From Hungatella sp. UBA5385 (GTDB lineage: Bacteria; Bacillota; Clostridia; Lachnospirales; Lachnospiraceae), in contig DHOR01000028.1 of assembly GCA_002409995.1 (NCBI GenBank), positions 62,001-126,000 on the forward strand: a stretch of DNA of 64,000 bases. The letters run 5' to 3'. Under the pieces are notes generated by a model that was not told the origin of the DNA, ran no database searches, and was given only the letters and a program-made list of their open reading frames with translations. Numbering within the stretch: the stretch's first letter is position 1; every line of letters begins with the position of its first letter. Below, in pieces: positions 1 to 7,556 of the stretch. A program made the translations under genes and the position numbers.

Positions 1-930
1 GTCTGCACCTGCCATGCGGGGGAATTTTCCGACGGACAGATGGGAACCCATCCCGCTATGTGTCCCTTCATTATACATTCCAGAGGCTGCGCAATGCCCC
101 ATAACCGGAATGGTGATCTGCTCAGAAATGGCCTGAAAAGTGCTGTAACCTACAGTAGAAAAACACATCATAACAGCTTTGGCGCCTGCTTCTTCCACTT
201 CCTTAAGAGTATCCAGTATTCTGTCAGAGGAATCTGTAATATTGCAGATGTAGATGGTTTCTTTGCCTGTTTTCTCGTAAGCAGCTTTAGCTGCCTGATT
301 ATAGGCTTTTACACGGTCTGCAGCTTTGCAGTAATCAGGATTACCCAGAAGCTCATCATCTTTAATAAAATCCACTCCTCCCAAAGCTGTTTCATAAAAG
401 ATTCTGGCTCCTGCCTCAGGAGTGAGACCTGTGCATGGTTTGATCATATTGAGGAGGAGGGGGCGGTCTTTGACTCCTGTCAGCTCTCTTAATCCCTGAA
501 TACCGAACTTGGGTCCTTTAAAATGGTTGACATAAGATTCTGGTAACTGCAAATCCACCAGCTTTACCTGAGCGCTGGTAGAGGCGTCATTGCCAAGAAG
601 TGTGGTAAACATCATAGGAAACTGAGGGCCGAAGTTTATGGTGGGATATGCAATCTGGATAAAATAGGTGCGCAGTCCGTCAGGAATCTGAGTGGATAAC
701 TCATAGGGAGGCGCATCCAGAATGTTGATAACCCGTCCCATGTGTTTATCCCGCATTTCATCAGTGATTCCGGGAACAGGAACCCAGGTTCCGATGGTCT
801 GCCCCACTGCCATTGATTGCGCTTTTTTTACAACGTCAATGCTCTTATCCAGCTGGATATAATAGGTGGCAAGAGCATAATCCTGATTTTTGATATTTTC
901 CATAAGGGAAAACAACTTGGAGTTTGTCAT
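1..930 (-). CDS. RuBisCO-like protein (RLP), 3' end beyond window
   Basis: The reverse strand reads as 310 uninterrupted residues starting at the ATG complementary to 928-930, and the C-terminal part lies outside the window (family members are about 400 residues). It belongs to the RuBisCO large-subunit superfamily. The first catalytic lysine sits in NMIKPCTGL (K164), and the metal/carbamate-lysine motif GGVDFIKDDE supplies K190, D192 and E193. The MGHCAASG segment (H279) matches the HRA/HPA active-site histidine region. An N-terminal ferredoxin-like domain precedes the barrel. A GGAAG-type ribosome site lies inside the end of the upstream isomerase gene, whose stop is only 2 nt away. Because the neighbours are TIM-like and RpiB-like isomerases, I infer a 3-oxo-isoapionate-4-phosphate decarboxylase (OiaC-like) rather than a CO2-fixing enzyme. 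RLPs of methionine salvage are the alternative, but no methionine-salvage genes are nearby. The superfamily call is firm; the substrate is inference. Confidence 0.9.
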   Translation of the reverse strand, partial: MTNSKLFSLMENIKNQDYALATYYIQLDKSIDVVKKAQSMAVGQTIGTWVPVPGITDEMRDKHMGRVINILDAPPYELSTQIPDGLRTYFIQIAYPTINFGPQFPMMFTTLLGNDASTSAQVKLVDLQLPESYVNHFKGPKFGIQGLRELTGVKDRPLLLNMIKPCTGLTPEAGARIFYETALGGVDFIKDDELLGNPDYCKAADRVKAYNQAAKAAYEKTGKETIYICNITDSSDRILDTLKEVEEAGAKAVMMCFSTVGYSTFQAISEQITIPVMGHCAASGMYNEGTHSGMGSHLSVGKFPRMAGAD

Positions 931-932
931 AG

Positions 933-1739
933 TCAGTTTTTTCTTCCTTTCTTCTGATGATGTAAGGGGAGAACTGAGCGTATGATTGCGTTCAGCTTAT
1001 CAGCCTCCCAAGCGCTTCTGCCAATAAACAGTCCGTCAATATCAGACATCTGAATCAGCTTTTTGGCGTTTTCCGGATTAACGCTTCCTCCATAGAGAAC
1101 AGGAATATCAGTACCTGTTTCTTCGCCAAACAGCTCAATTAAAGTATCCTTAATCACTCTGTGCTTTTCGTTGGCATAATTCTCATCTGCCGGAATTCCC
1201 CTTGCTCCAATGGCCCATACAGGTTCATAGGCAATCCAGATGTTCTGTGCCTGGTTTTTTTTAATAGAATGAAGTCCGATTTTTAATTGGATACGAAGGA
1301 TTTCATCACTAATTCCATAAAGCTTTTCCTCCATTGTTTCGCCAATACAGAGAAGAGCGGTAAAACCGCTGTTTAAAGCTTTTGCTATTTTTAGCTCTTC
1401 CTCCTGATCGGTTTCGCCCATAATATGGCGGCGTTCTGAATGACCTGCCATGATCAGATCAATTCCGATTTCGTTTAGCATAACCGGGGAAATCTCTCCG
1501 GTATACTGTCCCTCATCCTCCCAGCTCATATTCTGGGCTCCAATGAGAATTCTGCTGTCTTCAACAGTGTCTTTTGCAGCGGGCAGGGCAGTGTAGGAAG
1601 GGATGACAAAAAGCTCCATCTGGTCAGATGGAATATCTTCGGTCAAATAATTAAGGCTTTTAAGAAAACTGCATGTATCTGCAATGGTTTTATACATCTT
1701 TGTATTGGTGCCAATATAAAGCTTATCTAATCGTTTCAT
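933..1739 (-). CDS. TIM-like isomerase, likely L-erythrulose-1-phosphate isomerase
   Basis: This is a complete 268-residue triose-phosphate-isomerase fold protein. Catalytic and binding residues are visible: N12 and K14 in GTNTKM, H100 in AGHSERR, the catalytic Glu E172 in AYEPVWAIG, and phosphate-binding GGSV at 217-220. The N-terminal GTNTKM replaces the GNWKMN of housekeeping TpiA, which suggests a paralogue with another substrate. GGAGG precedes the ATG by 7 nt. It lies between an RpiB-like gene (31 nt upstream) and the RuBisCO-like gene (2 nt downstream), so the three are almost certainly one transcript. TpiA-like plus RpiB-like pairs are known as LerI/DerI in tetritol and apionate catabolism, interconverting L-erythrulose-1-P and D-erythrulose-4-P. 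The family is certain; this substrate is an inference from the gene pair. A catabolic copy of true TpiA is the alternative. Confidence 0.88.
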   Translation of the reverse strand: MKRLDKLYIGTNTKMYKTIADTCSFLKSLNYLTEDIPSDQMELFVIPSYTALPAAKDTVEDSRILIGAQNMSWEDEGQYTGEISPVMLNEIGIDLIMAGHSERRHIMGETDQEEELKIAKALNSGFTALLCIGETMEEKLYGISDEILRIQLKIGLHSIKKNQAQNIWIAYEPVWAIGARGIPADENYANEKHRVIKDTLIELFGEETGTDIPVLYGGSVNPENAKKLIQMSDIDGLFIGRSAWEADKLNAIIRSVLPLHHQKKGRKN

Positions 1740-1770
1740 CAGAAAACCTCCGTTTTCCAGTATAGTTTAG

Positions 1771-2238
1771 TCAGGATTCTTTCATAGTTTCAGATTCCAC
1801 TTCCTTAATTGCGGAGACCTTTGGTGTAGAAGACCCGTCTTTAAATTCCAGATCCAGCCATTCTGCCAGAATCTTCTTGGCAAGCTCAATTCCGATAACC
1901 CTTTCTCCAAAGCAGATTACATTGCCATTATTGCTCAGCTTAAGACGTTCTCCTGAAAAGCTGTCGTGACAGACTCCTGCCCGTATGCCAGGAAACTTAT
2001 TGGCTGTCATTGCCATGCCAAGCCCTGTTCCGCAGATGAGAACTCCTTCTTTTGTATAATTGCTGTCAATAATTCGCTGACAGGCTTTTTTTGCTATGTA
2101 AGGATAATAAACAGGGTCCTCCGGACTATTGCAGCCCATATCCTCAACTGTATAACCTTTTTCCACCATGAATTGCTTCAATGCATTCTTCATAGGCACT
2201 GCAGCATTGTCACATCCGATTACAATTGTTTTGCTCAT
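1771..2238 (-). CDS. RpiB/LacA family isomerase, likely D-erythrulose-4-phosphate isomerase
   Basis: The 155-residue protein belongs to the ribose-5-phosphate isomerase B / galactose-6-phosphate isomerase family. The hallmark segment ICGTGLGMAMTANK (about 68-81) carries the catalytic-base cysteine C69, followed by GIRAGVCHD and LSNNGNVICFGERV. I start at the ATG giving MSKTIVIGCDNAA; a frame open 10 codons further upstream lacks a ribosome site in the right place. GGAGG lies 12 nt before this ATG, slightly far. It is the first gene of the minus-strand operon ending in the RuBisCO-like protein. With the TIM-like neighbour it forms the pair known from erythritol, threitol and apionate pathways (DerI), which delivers D-erythrose-4-P. 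A RpiB or LacAB role cannot be excluded from sequence alone. Confidence 0.85.
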   Translation of the reverse strand: MSKTIVIGCDNAAVPMKNALKQFMVEKGYTVEDMGCNSPEDPVYYPYIAKKACQRIIDSNYTKEGVLICGTGLGMAMTANKFPGIRAGVCHDSFSGERLKLSNNGNVICFGERVIGIELAKKILAEWLDLEFKDGSSTPKVSAIKEVESETMKES

Positions 2239-2603
2239 AGATTGATTCAACCTCCTTTGATAAAACATGATTGTTGTTGATTTATCTTCATATTAGCATA
2301 TGAAAACCCTACAATCAAGGATAAAAATAGGAAAACAAAGAAAAAATGCCTGAATTATATGGAGATCAAAAAAGAACAGAATAATAAATTGGGTAAAATG
2401 CCGGAAATAATCAATAAAAAAGGCAATACAAGCATAAAAATAGGGCAAAGTAAATAAAAACAAATAAAATCAGACAAAAAATAAGAAAAACTATTGTGAA
2501 AGAGAAAAGAATATGATACAATGTGAACATAATTTTTAGAGAAATTTAATAGTTTTTTAATGAAAGCTACAAAACAACAAAACTGGATAAGGAGGTGAAG
2601 ACG
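2239..2603. promoter_or_regulatory. Divergent intergenic region between RLP operon and PTS operon
   Basis: About 365 bp, strongly A-rich on the plus strand, with no convincing gene. It holds opposed candidate promoters: TTGATT/TAATAT on the minus strand and TTGTGA (2494-2499)/TACAAT (2517-2522), spaced 17 bp, on the plus strand. It also holds A/C-rich direct repeats of the CAAA type (for example ACAAAACAACAAAACTGG near 2569-2586), which resemble sites bound by DeoR-family repressors. A similar AAAACAACA/CAAAACC tract precedes the aldolase gene. Confidence 0.5.
2290..2318 (-). promoter_or_regulatory. Candidate sigma-A promoter of the RLP operon
   Basis: On the minus strand TTGATT (2313-2318) is followed after exactly 17 bp by TAATAT (2290-2295), about 50 nt upstream of the RpiB-like start. 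Spacing and position fit; the -35 match is moderate. Confidence 0.45.
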
Positions 2604-3053
2604 TTGCTGAGAAAGGAATTGATTAAGCTCGATGCTGATGTTGAGAACTCTGAGGAAGCTCTTCGGATGATGGCAGAGATGTTTGTGCAGGAGGGAGCAG
2701 CAAAACCCAGCTACCCTGATGCTATTATAGCAAGAGAAGCTCAGTACCCTACGGCGCTGCCGGCGGAAGCTTTTGATATTGCAATACCTCACACATTTGC
2801 AGAGCATGTGAATGAGCCGGCTATGGGAATTTGTGTGTTGAAGAATCCTGTGGAATTTAAACAGATGGGATCTCCGGAGATTACACTCCACCCTCAGTTA
2901 CTGTTTATGCTTGCAATTACAGATCCCAAGGATCAGATTACCTTGCTGCGGAAAATCATGAAGCTGATTCAGAATGCAGATGCATTGAAGCAGATTAAGG
3001 AAGCAGACAGTGTTGATGAAATTTATTCTATTGTAAATCCGCTTCTGTTTTAA
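2604..3053 (+). CDS. PTS EIIA component, fructose/galactitol type
   Basis: This 149-residue protein belongs to the PTS EIIA-2 family. The phospho-accepting histidine is H63 in AIPHTFAEHV, preceded by the typical IAREAQYPTALP substrate loop. I choose the TTG at 2604 because AAGGAGG (2589-2595) lies 8 nt upstream; the GTG at 2595 overlaps that ribosome site and cannot use it. It accepts phosphate from HPr and passes it to EIIB, whose gene follows 60 nt downstream. It is the first gene of a run EIIA-EIIB-EIIC-EI-HPr. Overall similarity points to the galactitol/ribitol-type systems, but the sugar specificity cannot be read from EIIA. Confidence 0.88.
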   Translation: MLRKELIKLDADVENSEEALRMMAEMFVQEGAAKPSYPDAIIAREAQYPTALPAEAFDIAIPHTFAEHVNEPAMGICVLKNPVEFKQMGSPEITLHPQLLFMLAITDPKDQITLLRKIMKLIQNADALKQIKEADSVDEIYSIVNPLLF

Positions 3054-3113
3054 CCAGGATTTACAATAGGAAAATATAAAATATGTTTCATAGAGAAAGG
3101 ATGGTTTTTTATT

Positions 3114-3428
3114 ATGGGAAAGAGAAAGGCAATTAAACTGTTGACAGTGTGCGGCTCCGGTATTGTTACCTCCTCCATGTTAGCCAATAAGCTGACTGAC
3201 ATGTTTGAGGAAGAGGGGTACGAGGTTACTGCCATGGAGGCGAATCCAAGTGAATTGGCTACTTATATAGCAAGAGAGAAGTATGATCTGGTAGCATATG
3301 CAAGTCCTATTAATGAAGAGGATTTGGCTGGAACTCCTGCACTTCCTGCAATCGGGCTTATTACGGGGCTGGGAGATGAGGAATTCTTAGAGCAGGCGCT
3401 TGAGATTTTTAAGGCAGCAGGCAAATAA
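3114..3428 (+). CDS. PTS EIIB component, galactitol (GatB) type
   Basis: This 104-residue EIIB protein has the phosphocysteine loop LLTVCGSGIVTSS near the N-terminus (C13), the P-loop-like signature of galactitol/lactose-class EIIB. It transfers phosphate from EIIA-H63 to the incoming substrate at the EIIC membrane channel. It sits between EIIA and EIIC in the expected order. AAAGGATGG lies about 10 nt before the ATG. Length and motif agree with GatB; the substrate is undetermined. Confidence 0.9.
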   Translation: MGKRKAIKLLTVCGSGIVTSSMLANKLTDMFEEEGYEVTAMEANPSELATYIAREKYDLVAYASPINEEDLAGTPALPAIGLITGLGDEEFLEQALEIFKAAGK

Positions 3429-3456
3429 TCCACAATGAGAAAAGGGGGATTTATTA

Positions 3457-4875
3457 ATGGAAATGTTTTTTGGAGCAGTAAAGGCGTTTTTTGATACGTT
3501 CAGTGCAGTTGTGTTTGTTCCGATGATTATGTTTGTCATTAACATTGCTTTTAAAGTAAAACCCAAAAAGGCTTTTATTTCTGCCCTGTCAGCAGGTGTT
3601 GGTCTTCAGGGATTTAACCTGGTAATTGGAGCATACAGCCCGATTATTGAACCGATTATTACACGAATGGTAGAAGCCAGTGGTGTAAACCTTCCTGTAT
3701 ATGATGCGGGCTGGCCCAACACTTCTGTAGTGGCTTATTCCACACAGGCTGGTATGGTCTTTGTTGTAATTGCAATTTTACTTCAGGTATTTTTGTTCCT
3801 TTCCAAATACACAACCGTTTTCCAGGCTGGTGACCTTTGGAATAACTACTCTTACTTCTGCTGGGGCTCTATGCTCTATGTGCTGACAGGCAACATGTTT
3901 CTTGCTATCTGCCTGATGACAATGCAGCTGTTAATTACACTGCTTATTACAGAGGTGATTGCAAAAAGGTGGTCCACATATTATGGCTACCCCGGCTGTA
4001 CCATAGCCTCGTTACATACTGCCACGGTGGCAGTGCTTGCCATTCCGTTAAACTGGCTGTTAAACAAGATGGGGCTTTATAAAATTCAGATGGATCCTGA
4101 AGGAATGCGTAAAAAGCTGGGATTCATTGGCGAGCCTATGACGCTGGGATTAATGCTTGGTATTATTATTGGTTTTGTAGGAAATATAACAAGAATCGGC
4201 GAACTGAAGGCATGGGGAGAGATCTTAAGCTGTGGTATTGCAACTTCAGCAGTTATGTCCGTATTCCCTAAGATTTCTGCTATTTTCTCCGGAGCATTTA
4301 CAGCCATTACAGAAGCTTCCAAGAAGAAGACAAAGGGCTTTAAGGGCGAGTGGTATCTGGCAGTTAATGATGCTACCGGATACGGCGAGACAGCAACACT
4401 TGTAACAGGTCTTCTGACAATGCCTATTATTCTGCTGCTGGCTTTCGTGCTTCCTGGCAATACTACTTTACCTATGGTTGATCTGGTTGCAATTCCTTAT
4501 GTTATTCAGCCTATGGTAGCTATGAGTAACGGTAATGTTATTAAATCATTAATTGGTTCCATCATTGTATGTGTTATATTCCTGTATATCTGTTCTGCAT
4601 GTGGCAGCACATTTACAGAAGTTGTACAGGTTGCAGGAGGTACCCTGGGAACAGGCGGCGCTATGATGGTTACTTCTCTTATTATTATCGGCCAGCCTAT
4701 TGGTTATCTGACGTTCCTGATATTTGCCAGTCAGAACCCTATTTTAATAGGACTTCTGGTTGTGGTATATGCAGTGAGTTATGTACTGGTTCGCAAGAAT
4801 AAGGAAAAAATCTATGCAGTATTAGAGCAGCAGGCTTTAAATCCAAGTGGAGCAGCTGTTGCAGAACAAGCTTAA
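3457..4875 (+). CDS. PTS EIIC component, galactitol (GatC) type permease
   Basis: This 472-residue integral membrane protein has about ten to twelve hydrophobic segments and matches the EIIC-GAT family. Features include the N-terminal FFDTFSAVVFVPMIMFVINIAF-like helix, the internal YGYPGCT segment and a conserved NDATGYGE loop near the middle. It forms the translocation channel of the PTS encoded with EIIA and EIIB. The ribosome site AAAAGGGGG lies 9-10 nt before the start. A terminator-like hairpin directly follows the stop, so expression of the downstream Enzyme I and HPr genes may be lower than that of the EII genes. GatC-type permeases carry polyols and short-chain sugars; given the isomerases encoded divergently, a tetritol, tetrulose or branched pentose derivative is plausible but unproven. 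Confidence 0.9.
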   Translation: MEMFFGAVKAFFDTFSAVVFVPMIMFVINIAFKVKPKKAFISALSAGVGLQGFNLVIGAYSPIIEPIITRMVEASGVNLPVYDAGWPNTSVVAYSTQAGMVFVVIAILLQVFLFLSKYTTVFQAGDLWNNYSYFCWGSMLYVLTGNMFLAICLMTMQLLITLLITEVIAKRWSTYYGYPGCTIASLHTATVAVLAIPLNWLLNKMGLYKIQMDPEGMRKKLGFIGEPMTLGLMLGIIIGFVGNITRIGELKAWGEILSCGIATSAVMSVFPKISAIFSGAFTAITEASKKKTKGFKGEWYLAVNDATGYGETATLVTGLLTMPIILLLAFVLPGNTTLPMVDLVAIPYVIQPMVAMSNGNVIKSLIGSIIVCVIFLYICSACGSTFTEVVQVAGGTLGTGGAMMVTSLIIIGQPIGYLTFLIFASQNPILIGLLVVVYAVSYVLVRKNKEKIYAVLEQQALNPSGAAVAEQA

Positions 4876-4887
4876 AAATAGCGAATG

Positions 4888-4925
4888 AAAACGCTGCACT
4901 GTTTAAATGGCAGTGCGGCGTTTTT
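4888..4925 (+). terminator. Intercistronic hairpin with T tract between EIIC and Enzyme I
   Basis: AAAACGCTGCACTG pairs with CAGTGCGGCGTTTT (one mismatch) across a short loop and ends in five Ts. It starts 12 nt after the EIIC stop and ends just before the Enzyme I ribosome site. This looks like an intrinsic terminator used as a partial stop inside the operon. Confidence 0.7.
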
Positions 4926-4950
4926 ATTCTTACAGAGGGGAATGAAGGAA

Positions 4951-6672
4951 ATGAGGATATATGGGGGAGATCCTGTATCAAAAGGTATTGCAGCAGGAAA
5001 TGTTTATAAATATGTTCCTTATGAGGCTGATGTGGAGCAGAACCAGATTTCTCCTGATCAGGCGGAAGAGGAAGTAAGGAACTACAGAAAGGCAGTGGCG
5101 GGAGCGGAAGCGGAGCTGGCTTCCATGAGGGAGGCATTTTCCCGGGAGGGATCAGATCAGGGCGCTATTATTGGGGCTCATATGGAGATTTTAAATGATC
5201 CGGCACTTGAGGAAATGGTGACAGGATTTATCCGGGCTGAACTGCACAATGTAAAATGGGCCATTGACCGTTCCTTTACAAAGTTTATAAAAATGCTGAG
5301 CCGGGTGAAAGATGATATGATCCGGGAGCGGATTGCAGATATGAAGGATGTGAGAAACCGGCTATTGCGTAACTGCGATGGCGTGGAAGAGAGGAATCTG
5401 GGAGCGTTGACAAAGCCTGTCATAGTGGCTGCAAAGGATTTGTTCCCCTCTGACACAGCTTCTTTAAACAGAAACATGGTAAAGGCAATTGTTACAGAGA
5501 CAGGAGGGGCAACCTCTCATACTGCTATTATTGCCAGAAGCTATGAGATTCCTGCTCTTCTGGGAGTTGCAAATGTTATGGAGCTTTTGGAAGACGGAGA
5601 GTGGATTTGTGTTGATGCCATTGATGGGATTCTTGCGGCAGATATGGACTCTGAAAAGATAGAGGAATATAGGGAAAAGGCTGAAAAGTACCGTATAAAA
5701 ACATTGGAAACAAAAAAGTATCTGAAGGTTATGCCTGTAACCTTAGATGGTGTCCCCATTGATGTTGAGTTGAATATTGGTTCTGCTTCTGAGGAGGAAT
5801 TGGAGGCAGCAGCTTATACAGACGGAGTGGGTCTGTTCCGATCGGAGTTTTTGTATATGGGAAGAGACCGCCTGCCTTCCGAAGAGGAACAGACAGAAAT
5901 TTACACCAGAGTGTTAAAGGCTTTTGGAAACAGACCTGTGACTCTCCGAACCTTGGATATAGGGGGAGATAAGAATCTGGATTATATGGAGCTTCCTAAG
6001 GAAGAGAATCCATTTCTGGGCAATCGGGCGCTGCGGCTTTGCTTTACCTATCCTGATATTTTAAAAACTCAGCTTCGGGCAGCGCTTCGGGCGGCAGTGG
6101 CTGGAAATCTATGGGTAATGTTTCCCATGGTGGGGAGTATGGAGGATATCAGGAAAGCCAAAGCATTGGTGAAAGAGGCACAAAGTGAACTTACTGAGGA
6201 GCAGTTTTCCTATGGAGAGATTAAAATTGGAATTATGATAGAGATTCCCTCCATTGCCTTGATTGCTGACATGGCTGTAAAAGAAGTGGATTTTGCAAGT
6301 ATCGGAACCAATGATCTCTGCCAGTACACTCTGGCTGTAGACCGGATGAATCCGTCAGTCAGCAAGTATTACCAGAAATATCATCCTGCTATGTTTCGCC
6401 TCATCGGTCACATTGTAAAGACTTTTAATGATGCAGGAAAACCCATCTGCGTATGCGGAGAACTTGGGGGAGATGAACTTGGTGCTGCTGTACTTATGGG
6501 GCTTGGCATGAGGAAGTTGAGCATGGGACAGGCGTCTGTTGCCCAGACGAAGAAAATGATTACGAAAATGACAATGCAGCGTGCTGAGCTAATTGCAGAA
6601 ACTGTCTGTAATCTATCTACAGAGGAAGAGATTGTTAATTATTTAACTGAAGCGCTTGCAGATATTTTATAG
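4951..6672 (+). CDS. ptsI: PTS Enzyme I (phosphoenolpyruvate-protein phosphotransferase)
   Basis: From the ATG at 4951 this is 573 residues, the usual Enzyme I length; GAGGGG lies 10 nt upstream, and longer in-frame extensions read through the preceding hairpin. The phosphohistidine is H190 in GGATSHTAIIARS. The C-terminal PEP-binding barrel shows GVGLFRSEFLYMGR, RTLDIGGDKN, IGIMIEIPS, FASIGTNDLCQYT and the active-site cysteine region ICVCGELGGD. It autophosphorylates from PEP and phosphorylates HPr, whose gene begins 17 nt downstream. An Enzyme I placed inside a sugar-specific operon is unusual, since most Firmicutes keep one ptsHI elsewhere; this may be a dedicated second copy. Confidence 0.96.
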   Translation: MRIYGGDPVSKGIAAGNVYKYVPYEADVEQNQISPDQAEEEVRNYRKAVAGAEAELASMREAFSREGSDQGAIIGAHMEILNDPALEEMVTGFIRAELHNVKWAIDRSFTKFIKMLSRVKDDMIRERIADMKDVRNRLLRNCDGVEERNLGALTKPVIVAAKDLFPSDTASLNRNMVKAIVTETGGATSHTAIIARSYEIPALLGVANVMELLEDGEWICVDAIDGILAADMDSEKIEEYREKAEKYRIKTLETKKYLKVMPVTLDGVPIDVELNIGSASEEELEAAAYTDGVGLFRSEFLYMGRDRLPSEEEQTEIYTRVLKAFGNRPVTLRTLDIGGDKNLDYMELPKEENPFLGNRALRLCFTYPDILKTQLRAALRAAVAGNLWVMFPMVGSMEDIRKAKALVKEAQSELTEEQFSYGEIKIGIMIEIPSIALIADMAVKEVDFASIGTNDLCQYTLAVDRMNPSVSKYYQKYHPAMFRLIGHIVKTFNDAGKPICVCGELGGDELGAAVLMGLGMRKLSMGQASVAQTKKMITKMTMQRAELIAETVCNLSTEEEIVNYLTEALADIL

Positions 6673-6689
6673 ATAAAAGGAGACTGAAC

Positions 6690-6962
6690 ATGGTTAAAAG
6701 AACAACGGTTATTAAAAATAAAACAGGGCTTCATGCCCGTCCTGCTTCAGATTTTGTGCAGGCAGCATCAAAATTTAAATCTAATATTTCCATCTGCAGA
6801 GTGGGAGAGGAAGATGATGAGGTAAATGCAAAAAGTATTATATTTCTTCTGTCCTTAGGGCTGTGTCAGGGAGATGAGGCTGTAGTAAGCGCCAGCGGCG
6901 AAGATGAACAGGAGGCTGTGGATTATCTGGTTGAACTGATTGAATCCGGTTTTGGAGAATAG
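6690..6962 (+). CDS. ptsH: HPr phosphocarrier protein
   Basis: This 90-residue HPr has the active histidine H15 in NKTGLHARPAS. The regulatory serine of Gram-positive HPr is also present (S48 in VNAKSII), so HPr kinase could act on it. AAAAGGAGA lies 8 nt before the ATG. The order ptsI-ptsH is the reverse of the common ptsH-ptsI. The SIIFLLSLGLCQGDE segment is more hydrophobic than the typical SIMGVMSLG, which could tune its partners. It carries phosphate from Enzyme I to the EIIA of this operon and perhaps to others. Confidence 0.95.
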   Translation: MVKRTTVIKNKTGLHARPASDFVQAASKFKSNISICRVGEEDDEVNAKSIIFLLSLGLCQGDEAVVSASGEDEQEAVDYLVELIESGFGE

Positions 6963-6978
6963 GAAAGGCTGATTGTCT

Positions 6979-7518
6979 ATGAGAATGGTGTTTAAATTTA
7001 AAATGTCAATTGATGATTATCATCATATGCTGATGTGCAGAACATTTGGAAATTCCCGGATCAGGCGTGGACTGCTGTTTATCAGCTGGGTAGTATTCAC
7101 TGTACTTATTATCTGCGATCTTACTCATGTGCTGACACTTAGCCGGGTTGTTCATGTATGTGCCCTGATGGTGGCGGTGGCAGTGCCTGCAGCTTTTGTG
7201 ACTATGGAAGTCAATGTATCGAAATACAAGGATGCCTATAAAGAGGGATTTAAAGCAGAACGCCAGATTATTGCAGATGAGGAAGGGCTTACTTTCTGCA
7301 ATCGTTCAACTGATGAATCAGGAAGCAACCCATGGACTGACGTGACCCGGCTGGAGGAGATGAAAAATGTATTTGTTATCCAGTTAAACCGGAGGGAGGC
7401 AGTGATTCTTCCGAAGCGGGGGATGGGAAATGACAAGAAGATAGAGATGTTTCGGGATCTGGCTAAGCAGAAGATTCCCAATCGGTTTTATCCTTTGAAA
7501 GAAAGGGTGTTCCGTTGA
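6979..7518 (+). CDS. YcxB-like membrane protein, function unknown
   Basis: The protein is about 179 residues. A short N-terminal cytoplasmic part is followed by two hydrophobic helices (about residues 28-48 and 52-72). A soluble C-terminal domain then has the pattern of YcxB-like proteins (EGLTFCNRSTDESGSNPWTDVTRLEE, here quoted only in part as EGLTFCN, WTDVTRLEE and AVILPKR). I prefer the ATG at 6979, about 10 nt after AGGAAAGG; a TTG two codons earlier is possible. It begins 16 nt after the HPr gene, so it is probably last in the PTS operon. No catalytic motif is visible and its role in the pathway is unknown. Confidence 0.7.
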   Translation: MRMVFKFKMSIDDYHHMLMCRTFGNSRIRRGLLFISWVVFTVLIICDLTHVLTLSRVVHVCALMVAVAVPAAFVTMEVNVSKYKDAYKEGFKAERQIIADEEGLTFCNRSTDESGSNPWTDVTRLEEMKNVFVIQLNRREAVILPKRGMGNDKKIEMFRDLAKQKIPNRFYPLKERVFR

Positions 7519-7522
7519 TGTA

Positions 7523-7556
7523 TAAAAGCCGGAATCCATTATGGATTCCAGCTTTT
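7523..7556. terminator. Bidirectional terminator between PTS operon and DeoR gene
   Basis: TAAAAGCCGGAATCCAT pairs with ATGGATTCCAGCTTTT, with T-rich flanks on both strands. It overlaps the end of the convergent DeoR gene and serves both transcripts. Confidence 0.8.

Noticed and set aside
40..492. Plus-strand open frame of 150 codons
   Set aside because: It is antisense to the RuBisCO-like gene, whose conserved motifs prove the minus strand is coding.
2355..2891. Minus-strand open frame of 178 codons
   Set aside because: It spans the AT-rich divergent spacer and the antisense of EIIA; product is Phe/Ser/Cys-rich without family similarity.
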